Assembly: GCA_964620045.1 (NCBI GenBank)
Contig: CAZUJL010000002.1
Span: forward strand, 62,001-126,000
Reading direction: 5' to 3'
DNA from: VFKU01 sp964620045
Lineage (GTDB): Bacteria; Hydrogenedentota; Hydrogenedentia; Hydrogenedentales; GCA-2746185
DNA length: 64,000 bases
The notes beneath the pieces were generated by a model. The model was not told the origin of the DNA. It saw nothing but the letters and a program-made list of their open reading frames with translations, and searched no databases. Position numbers and translations under genes: made by a program. Position 1 is the stretch's first letter; the number at the start of each line of letters is the position of its first letter. Positions 58,517-64,000 of this stretch are shown piece by piece.

Positions 58517-59200
58517 ATGAGTGCCGCCGTGACGTGGACGATCGAGAACGGAATCGCGCGCATCGCGATGGACGATGGCAAGGCAAATGCCATGTCGCTC
58601 GCGCTGATGGCGCAGATCAATAGCGCGCTGGACGCGGCCGAAGCGGCGCAGGCGGTTGCTGTGCTCCGCGGACGTGCAGGGATTTTTTCGGCGGGATTCG
58701 ACCTGAAAGTGTTTCAACAGGGTCCGGAAGCGTCGCGCACGATGGTGAAAATGGGCGCGGAACTCCTCCTGCGCCTGCTCCGGTTTCCACGGCCTGTGAT
58801 GACCGTGTGCACGGGCCACGCCTATCCCATGGGCGCGTTCCTGATGTTGTCCGCTGACGCCCGCTTCGCCGTCGAAGGCCCCTGGCGCATTGGCCTGAAT
58901 GAGACCGCCATCGGATTGGTCTTGCCACAGTTCGCGATCGAGCTGGCGCGCCACCGGCTGAGCCCTGCGGGCTTCGCGCGCGTGAGCGCAGGCACGCTAT
59001 TCAATCCGCAGGACGCCCTCCGCGTGGGCTATGTCGATGCAGTCGTTCCGCCGCATCAGTTGGATGCTGCCGTGAATGAGGAAGCGAAGCGACTAACGAC
59101 GCTGGATGCCTCAAGTTTTACGGCAACGAAACAGCGGGTGAATGAGCACGCAATCCGCGCGATTGCGGCCGCTATGGCGACGGAGTTCGCGGCGATCTAA
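58517..59200 (+). CDS. Enoyl-CoA hydratase/isomerase (crotonase) family protein
   Basis: A 227-residue protein of the crotonase fold, short for the family (usually about 260). Blocks: IARIAMDDGKANAMSLALM at the N-terminus, the oxyanion-hole region GRAGIFSAGFDLKVFQ, the second oxyanion region CTGHAYPMGAFLMLSADARF, then GLNETAIGLVLPQF. The catalytic Glu pair of true hydratases is not clearly visible, so the reaction on acyl-CoA is uncertain. CGGAGGA eight bases before the ATG. Under control of the divergent TetR gene. Stop overlaps that of the convergent acyltransferase gene. Confidence 0.85.
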   Translation: MSAAVTWTIENGIARIAMDDGKANAMSLALMAQINSALDAAEAAQAVAVLRGRAGIFSAGFDLKVFQQGPEASRTMVKMGAELLLRLLRFPRPVMTVCTGHAYPMGAFLMLSADARFAVEGPWRIGLNETAIGLVLPQFAIELARHRLSPAGFARVSAGTLFNPQDALRVGYVDAVVPPHQLDAAVNEEAKRLTTLDASSFTATKQRVNEHAIRAIAAAMATEFAAI

Positions 59201-60207
59201 GACTGTCCTGGCCGGTGCGCCTCGATGTAGTCGTCGACTTTTTTCCATTGCTCGAAGAGCCACTGCTTGCGGTCTTCTTCGTCGGCGGGGATGTCTTCTT
59301 CGTGGGCGCCCCAGAACTTGATGTAGACGTTCGTGCCGACGAGGCTGCCGTTGAAGGTGTCTTTGAAGGACGACGAATGCTCGAGGCCCGTGTGCGCGCA
59401 AAAAACGATATCGGCTGTGCTGCTGTGATCCAGTAGCGCGAGCGGCCCGCCTGTGCGCGGCGGCAGGACGTGCTGGTAACGCTCGGCCCACTCCGCGACA
59501 TCGTCTGCGCCCGATTCGCGCAACTTCTGGATGATGCGCGTGCGTTTGGCCGGCGAATAGCGCGTGCCTTCCGGAAAGATGACCACACCTTCGTTCGGCT
59601 GCGCGTTGTCCATCATGGACCCGATCGCCTCGATTTCCTTGGTGGCATCGTTCGACCCGCGCACCACGAAGAGGTGCGGCATGCGGTTCACGGCGAGATC
59701 GAGACAGGGGTCCCATTCCAGTTCGCGCTTCATGACGTATTTAATCGGCAGATCGAAACGCTTGCAGATGTACATGAGCGGAATAAACGTGTCCGTGATG
59801 CTGGCATGGCGGCACAACACGATCGCGGGCCGTTTGCCGAATTCATGAGTGTCCTCGATGTGCACGTTTATGTCGAACAAGCGGATACCCGCGTTGCCGA
59901 GACGCCAGCCCCATTCGAACTCGATGGCGAACATTTTTTTCAGGTACACGTCGGGGTTCCGGCTGTGGAACAGCCAGATGAAAAACATGCCGATCAGGCC
60001 CCAGAGCTGGTAGTAGAGATAGAGCAGAATGAAGCAGACGGCGCGCGTGGTGCTGAGGTGCACGCGGCGGAAGGCGTCAATGATCAGCGCGACCGGCAAC
60101 CATATCGGCAAGGCGATCACCATCGCGACAAATCCGATGATGACCATCGAGTAGGTTAACGCACGGCGCGACCATCGACGGAAGAAGGGATCGGGATAGG
60201 TCCGCAT
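59197..60207 (-). CDS. PlsC-type 1-acylglycerol-3-phosphate acyltransferase-like protein
   Basis: About 336 residues. Two hydrophobic helices near the N-terminus (SMVIIGFVAMVIALPIWLPV, FILLYLYYQLWGLIGMFF) anchor it to the inner membrane. The acyltransferase motif H-x4-D is CRHASITDTF near residue 140, followed by FPEGTR near 215. The chain is longer than typical PlsC and resembles the YihG/AGPAT8-like group. It adds an acyl chain to a lysophospholipid or related acceptor. ATG at 60207 was chosen by sequence; the open frame extends further but lacks family similarity. Confidence 0.88.
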   Translation of the reverse strand: MRTYPDPFFRRWSRRALTYSMVIIGFVAMVIALPIWLPVALIIDAFRRVHLSTTRAVCFILLYLYYQLWGLIGMFFIWLFHSRNPDVYLKKMFAIEFEWGWRLGNAGIRLFDINVHIEDTHEFGKRPAIVLCRHASITDTFIPLMYICKRFDLPIKYVMKRELEWDPCLDLAVNRMPHLFVVRGSNDATKEIEAIGSMMDNAQPNEGVVIFPEGTRYSPAKRTRIIQKLRESGADDVAEWAERYQHVLPPRTGGPLALLDHSSTADIVFCAHTGLEHSSSFKDTFNGSLVGTNVYIKFWGAHEEDIPADEEDRKQWLFEQWKKVDDYIEAHRPGQS

Positions 60208-60346
60208 GCGGGCGCTTAGCGCTCCACGCCAGCGGCGGGTTGGATATGGCGAGGCATTGTGCGAAGGTGAGTGTGCATGTGGGATTACAATACCCGCACC
60301 GGACGAATGGCTGCCAGTTCGCAAAGGCGATGACGGGGCGTCGCGC

Positions 60347-60835
60347 ATGACACGATACGAAGCAATACAGGGACTTCAATTGGCCGTGCGCGCCTCGCTC
60401 GCCGCGGGCGTGGCGATTGCGCTGGCTCAGTTGCTGCAATTGGAGTATCCGCTGTACGCGCTGGTGGCGGCCGTCATCGTGACGGATTTCTCCCCGGCCG
60501 AGACGCGCCGGCTGGGTGTGTTGCGGCTGATCGCGACGGTGATTGGCGCTGTATGCGGCGGAGTACTGCGGACATTCCTTGAGCCGAGCGCATGGGCCAT
60601 TGGCCTCGGCATCCTCTTGGCGATGAGTGTGTGTCAGGGGCCGCTCAGGAACAGCGCGAGGGTGGCCGGCTACATTAGCGGCATCGTGATGCTCGAGCAC
60701 GGCGAGAATACCGCGTTGTACGCGTTCTACCGCTTTGTGGAGACGGCACTGGGGATCGGGGTGGCGTGGGCGATTAGTTTTGTGCCGCGGCTGATTCACT
60801 TGGAACCGCCGAAGGAAAGTACAGACGGCGGCTGA
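60347..60835 (+). CDS. FUSC/aromatic acid exporter-like membrane protein
   Basis: A 162-residue protein with about five hydrophobic helices, starting RYEAIQGLQLAVRASLAAGV. The blocks QLEYPLYALVAAVIVTDFSP and ARVAGYISGIVMLEH follow, and it ends GIGVAWAISFVP, all in the order seen in the FUSC-like/DUF939 membrane domain. The cytoplasmic part of larger FUSC proteins is absent, so this is the membrane half only. Substrate unknown. ATG at 60347 lies 140 bases from the divergent acyltransferase start. Confidence 0.7.
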   Translation: MTRYEAIQGLQLAVRASLAAGVAIALAQLLQLEYPLYALVAAVIVTDFSPAETRRLGVLRLIATVIGAVCGGVLRTFLEPSAWAIGLGILLAMSVCQGPLRNSARVAGYISGIVMLEHGENTALYAFYRFVETALGIGVAWAISFVPRLIHLEPPKESTDGG

Positions 60836-61246
60836 CTATTCTGCTTCCGCTTGGCGTTGTTTGCGGCGTAGCACCTGATCGAGTCCGGAAAGCACGAGGA
60901 TGCCGCCGCCGACCGCAGTACCCGCGATCGGGAACGGTACGCCGACGGCGATACCCGCTGCCAATCCTTTGAGCGCGGCCTTGGAGCGTGAATCACCGGC
61001 CAGATTGCGCTGAATCAACGCCGTGCCGATGCTGCTGACTAGAAATCCGCCTACCATGGAGACCGGCAGCGCGAGTCCCCCTGTCAAGAGGTCACTCGAG
61101 AATAGTATCCAGTCCAGACCGAGGATCAACCCGCCCGCGGCCGGATGCAGGAGGGTGCGGTGGGTGGGAGCGGAGCCATTGTCGGGCGCCGGATTCACAA
61201 CTTCTGGCGTTTGCGCAATGGAATCAGTCGGTAACAACGGAGGCAC
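60836..61246 (-). CDS. Small membrane protein of unknown function
   Basis: A 136-residue protein that I cannot assign. It has a Pro-rich soluble N-terminus of about 30 residues and three hydrophobic Gly-rich stretches (GGLILGLDWILF, ALPVSMVGGFLVSSIGTALI, IAGTAVGGGILVLSGL), separated by a basic loop QRNLAGDSRSKAALKG. It ends RRKQRQAEAE. Starts with GTG at 61246. Its stop abuts the stop of the FUSC-like gene on the other strand. Confidence 0.55.
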   Translation of the reverse strand: MPPLLPTDSIAQTPEVVNPAPDNGSAPTHRTLLHPAAGGLILGLDWILFSSDLLTGGLALPVSMVGGFLVSSIGTALIQRNLAGDSRSKAALKGLAAGIAVGVPFPIAGTAVGGGILVLSGLDQVLRRKQRQAEAE

Positions 61247-61386
61247 GGATCAATCCTGTCGGGTACGTTTCTCAGCATTACTATACCCTCGTGTAGTGAA
61301 AACGCCGCACCCCGCCGGATATTCCGCGGGAACCCCCGCCGGCGTGCATCTGGTTGCCGATTCGCTGAATTGGTAAGCTAGGTCAC

Positions 61387-62925
61387 ATGCTTGCTCGAAT
61401 ACAGTCATGCGCGATTTTGGGAATCGACAGCATTCCCGTCGCGGTCGAAGTGGATGCCTCGCCCGGCATGAAGGTCACGATGATCATCGTCGGCCTGCCG
61501 GATACGGCCGTGAAGGAAAGCAGCGAGCGCGTGCTGTCGGCCGTGAAAAATTCCGGCTTCCGTGGCCCGCGCGGGCACACGGTGATCAATCTTGCGCCGG
61601 CCGACATCCGCAAGGAGGGCAGCGCGCTCGATCTGCCCATCGCGCTCGGCATCATCGCCGCGACGGATCAACTGCGCAGTACTACGTTTGGCGACTATGC
61701 GATCGCGGGGGAGTTGGCGCTGAACGGCGCGGTGCGTCCCGTCGCGGGCGCGATTTCGATGGCGATCGGCGCGCGTAGGTCCGGCTTGAAAGGCATCGTG
61801 TTGCCGGCAACAAACGCTGAAGAAGCGGGCGTCGTCGAAGGCGTCGATGTTGTCGGCGTGAACACGCTCGATGAAGCGGCTGCGTTCCTGGCGGGCAAGT
61901 TGGATATCGTGCCGCAGCGCACGGATTTTGCAGCACTGTCGGCGGAGCGTCGCAACGGAGTGGGGGATCTCGCCGAGGTGCGCGGTCAGGCCCACGTGAA
62001 GCGCGCGCTGACGGTCGCCGCGGCGGGCGGACACAACCTGCTCATGATCGGCCCGCCGGGCACGGGCAAAACCATGCTAGCGTCGCGTCTGTCCGGGATT
62101 CTGCCGGGCATGAGCTTCGACGAAGCACTCGAGACGACGCGTATCTACAGCGTCGCGGGTTCACTAAACGGCCACCGGCGCGTGATCCTTGATCGGCCCT
62201 TTCGCGCGCCACACCACACGGCCACGACCGTATCGATCAGCGGCGGCGGCGCGGGCGCACGACCCATGCCGGGCGAAGTGAGTCTCGCGCACAACGGCGT
62301 GCTTTTTCTCGACGAGTTGCCGGAGTTCAACCGTGGTGCCGTGGAGGTACTGCGCCAGCCGCTCGAAGAAGGCATGGTGCACATCCGCCGCGCGAATTAT
62401 TCGGTCGCGTATCCCAGCCGGTTCATGCTCGTGGCCGCGATGAACCCGTGTCCCTGTGGATACCGAACGGATCCCAAAAAGCAATGCCGCTGCTCGGTGG
62501 GTGAAATCCAGCGGTACACCGCACGCTTATCTGGTCCGCTGATGGACCGCATCGATCTGCACGTCGAAGTGCCCGCGCTGAGTTACGACGAAATCGCCGG
62601 CGCCGGCAAAAGCGGCCCCACCAGTGCCGAGGTGCGCGAGACCGTGCAGCATGTGCGCAACGTGCAGCGCGCGCGGTACGGCGGGGCGTTTGCGTGCAAC
62701 GCGCACCTGGATGCGGCGTCCACGCGCGAGTTCTGCGTGCTCGCACCGGGTGCGGAGACGCTGTTGCAAAACGCGATCGATCGGCTCGGCTTCAGCGCCC
62801 GGGCCTACGACAAGGTGCTGCGTGTTGCGCGGACGCTGGCCGATCTGGATGGCACCGAGAAGATCGAAGAGCGCCACATTGGCGAGGCGATTCAGTATCG
62901 GAATCTCGATCGGCAAGTGCTATAG
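61387..62925 (+). CDS. comM: YifB/ComM family AAA ATPase
   Basis: A 512-residue protein of normal ComM length. It is a ring helicase that promotes branch migration during natural transformation. The N-terminal Lon-like domain has VEVDASPGMKVTMIIVGLPD and KEGSALDLPIALGI. The AAA domain has Walker A GPPGTGKTMLASRL near 220 and Walker B LFLDELPEFNR near 305, plus MNPCPCGYR with a Cys pair. The C-terminal domain starts VPALSYDEIAG and ends HIGEAIQYRNLDRQ. No dprA or topA neighbour. Same general region as comF and comEC. Confidence 0.96.
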   Translation: MLARIQSCAILGIDSIPVAVEVDASPGMKVTMIIVGLPDTAVKESSERVLSAVKNSGFRGPRGHTVINLAPADIRKEGSALDLPIALGIIAATDQLRSTTFGDYAIAGELALNGAVRPVAGAISMAIGARRSGLKGIVLPATNAEEAGVVEGVDVVGVNTLDEAAAFLAGKLDIVPQRTDFAALSAERRNGVGDLAEVRGQAHVKRALTVAAAGGHNLLMIGPPGTGKTMLASRLSGILPGMSFDEALETTRIYSVAGSLNGHRRVILDRPFRAPHHTATTVSISGGGAGARPMPGEVSLAHNGVLFLDELPEFNRGAVEVLRQPLEEGMVHIRRANYSVAYPSRFMLVAAMNPCPCGYRTDPKKQCRCSVGEIQRYTARLSGPLMDRIDLHVEVPALSYDEIAGAGKSGPTSAEVRETVQHVRNVQRARYGGAFACNAHLDAASTREFCVLAPGAETLLQNAIDRLGFSARAYDKVLRVARTLADLDGTEKIEERHIGEAIQYRNLDRQVL

Positions 62926-62940
62926 CGCCGACGTAGCGGT

Positions 62941-64000
62941 TTAGCGGATCTCTTTTTCCAGCCGAGCGGCATGTCCTATGGCGCCGATGCCGTGGTAGAG
63001 GTCGAGCGCTTCGCGCAGCCGCTGTTCGGACTCTTGCGCATTGCCTAGCGCGGCGGCCAGACGTCCGCGTTGTTCCAGAACGCGTGGCGACAACCCACGG
63101 CCGGCGATAGCCGCGATCAAAAATTCGGCGCGATCGAGAGCGGCCTCGATCTCGGCGCGTGGAAGCTCTCCACCAGTCGCCATTAACACCCGCGCAAGCG
63201 CGATCTGCGCTTCGGCCTCGAAATAACGGGCCCCACCGGCCTGTCCGACCTCGATGCCTTCTCGCACAGCCGCCAAGGCCTCGGCACGGTCTCCGAGCGC
63301 TAACTCCGCTTCCGCGAGCAACGCCAGCACCCGCGGAAAAGATGCACGCTGCGTCCAGCGCTCGCGGCTGCACGCGGCGCTTTCGCGGAACGCCTCCCGT
63401 GCGGCTGCCGGTTCGTTTCGCATCAAATGTGCGACACCAACACTGTGGTAGGCGCACCATCTGGAGGACTCGTTATCGAGTTGCTCCGCAATCGCGAGAC
63501 TGCGGAGGCCGGTCTCCAGGTTGAACTCCGGAACGCCCAGCGTGTAGGCCAGTACCGATTGGAAAGTGTGCAGCCACGTTAGTACCTCGAGTTCGCCGAG
63601 TTCCTCACACACACGCTCAGCTTCTTTGCTCTGGCTCGTGGCCTCCGCAAGTCGCCCCAGGTTGGTGGAGCCTTGCACCCCTACTGCGAGCGCTGCTGCC
63701 CGCGGGCTGAATCCGACGAGCGCCTTGCCCAAGAGGCCGTCCGATCCGGTTTCTTTCAGGACCCGTGCCGACCACTCGAGCACCCGTTGCCCGTCGCCCG
63801 CGGACCAATGCCCGTAGGCCGCGAACTGGCCGGTCGCTGCCCGCAGCGCCGGATCATGGCTTGCCTGGGCCAACTGTGCACCCTCTTCGGCGTACCGTGC
63901 GTAGTCCTGCGCGGAACCGCCAACGCTGTAGCGCATCAGGCCGTACCGTCCCAACAGCAGCGCCAAGGCAGGGACATCGCCTGCGCTCTCCACGAGCGCG
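62941..64000 (-). CDS. TPR-rich protein, 5' part beyond the window
   Basis: The last 353 codons of a protein whose start lies past the right edge; the frame is open to position 64000. It is all helical, with TPR-like units, for example LRSLAIAEQLDNESSRWCAY, EAFRESAACSRERWTQRASF, and RLAAALGNAQESEQRLREAL near the end. The C-terminal pattern resembles the tail of large signalling proteins with an adenylate cyclase and an AAA ATPase domain, but those parts would lie outside, so this is a guess. The stop is 15 bases from the comM stop. Confidence 0.65.
   Translation of the reverse strand, partial: ALVESAGDVPALALLLGRYGLMRYSVGGSAQDYARYAEEGAQLAQASHDPALRAATGQFAAYGHWSAGDGQRVLEWSARVLKETGSDGLLGKALVGFSPRAAALAVGVQGSTNLGRLAEATSQSKEAERVCEELGELEVLTWLHTFQSVLAYTLGVPEFNLETGLRSLAIAEQLDNESSRWCAYHSVGVAHLMRNEPAAAREAFRESAACSRERWTQRASFPRVLALLAEAELALGDRAEALAAVREGIEVGQAGGARYFEAEAQIALARVLMATGGELPRAEIEAALDRAEFLIAAIAGRGLSPRVLEQRGRLAAALGNAQESEQRLREALDLYHGIGAIGHAARLEKEIR

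Noticed and set aside
1..64000. tRNA, rRNA, CRISPR arrays, insertion sequences, phage genes, attachment sites
   Set aside because: Read through all gaps; no cloverleaf with a tRNA tail pattern, no spaced identical repeats of CRISPR size, no transposase or integrase motif.

Overview
The window is a GC-rich (by eye a little above 60 percent) piece of chromosome from a diderm bacterium, and it is densely coding on both strands. Diderm signs are signal peptides, lipoprotein boxes (24191-24682, 47260-48099), a periplasmic sugar-binding protein and a block of type II secretion/type IV pilus-like pseudopilins. Several families are typical of Planctomycetota, Hydrogenedentota and related uncultivated lineages: an ECF sigma factor fused through a membrane helix to an H-X9-DG/DUF1559-like domain, secreted beta-helix proteins, a TMTC-like membrane TPR protein, and short intergenic arrays of 9-nt repeats. 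I place it there by inference only; no marker was searched. I see no tRNA, rRNA, CRISPR array, transposase, integrase or prophage, so this looks like ordinary chromosome.

Layout. 47-5979 (minus): one likely operon led by an ArsR-type repressor, with a VOC protein, five SRPBCC/AHSA1 domains in four proteins, a DoxX-like membrane protein, a BNR/sialidase-like propeller, a MoaD/ThiS-like protein and a DUF1428 protein. A strong promoter with an overlapping palindrome sits at 5982-6042. 6261-11183: Mfd, a methyltransferase and ribosomal protein S4. 11341-15735 (minus): an RlmI-type methyltransferase followed by a CUT1 sugar ABC transporter without its ATPase. 15876-21387 (plus): a secreted protein that looks like an inactive zinc phospholipase/nuclease, an EndoIII/MagIII-like glycosylase, a GT-C glycosyltransferase and a divergent ribulose-phosphate epimerase. 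21445-26079 (minus): two secreted beta-helix paralogues, an M23 lipoprotein, a Bax inhibitor-1 protein and a TlpA-like thioredoxin.

26191-36132 (plus): SRP RNA, dnaX with an A10 slippage site, a GH3-LysM envelope protein, an SDR, a Tpx/ferritin pair behind a palindrome-bearing promoter, and a GspI-GspJ-GspK-GspF pseudopilin operon. 36188-41642: a four-gene minus-strand operon (exported methyltransferase, thioesterase, TolB-like propeller, degenerate phosphoesterase), a small NIL protein and the TMTC-like protein. 41798-51443: DUF4202 protein, the sigma-membrane fusion, DnaK, a small unknown protein, a HEAT lipoprotein and a very large secreted TSP3/IPT protein. 51497-64000: ComF, two small unknown proteins, ComEC, a TfoX-N protein, transketolase, a TetR/crotonase divergent pair, a PlsC-type acyltransferase, a FUSC-like membrane protein, an unknown membrane protein, ComM and the end of a TPR protein that runs off the window.

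How they fit together: ComF, ComEC, TfoX-N and ComM within 12 kb, plus the pseudopilin block about 15 kb away, suggest a capacity for DNA uptake. Tpx with ferritin handles peroxide and iron. The most unusual items are the sigma-TM-H-X9-DG fusion, the dnaX A10 tract, the 9-nt repeat arrays, and four enzyme-family proteins that have lost or changed catalytic residues.
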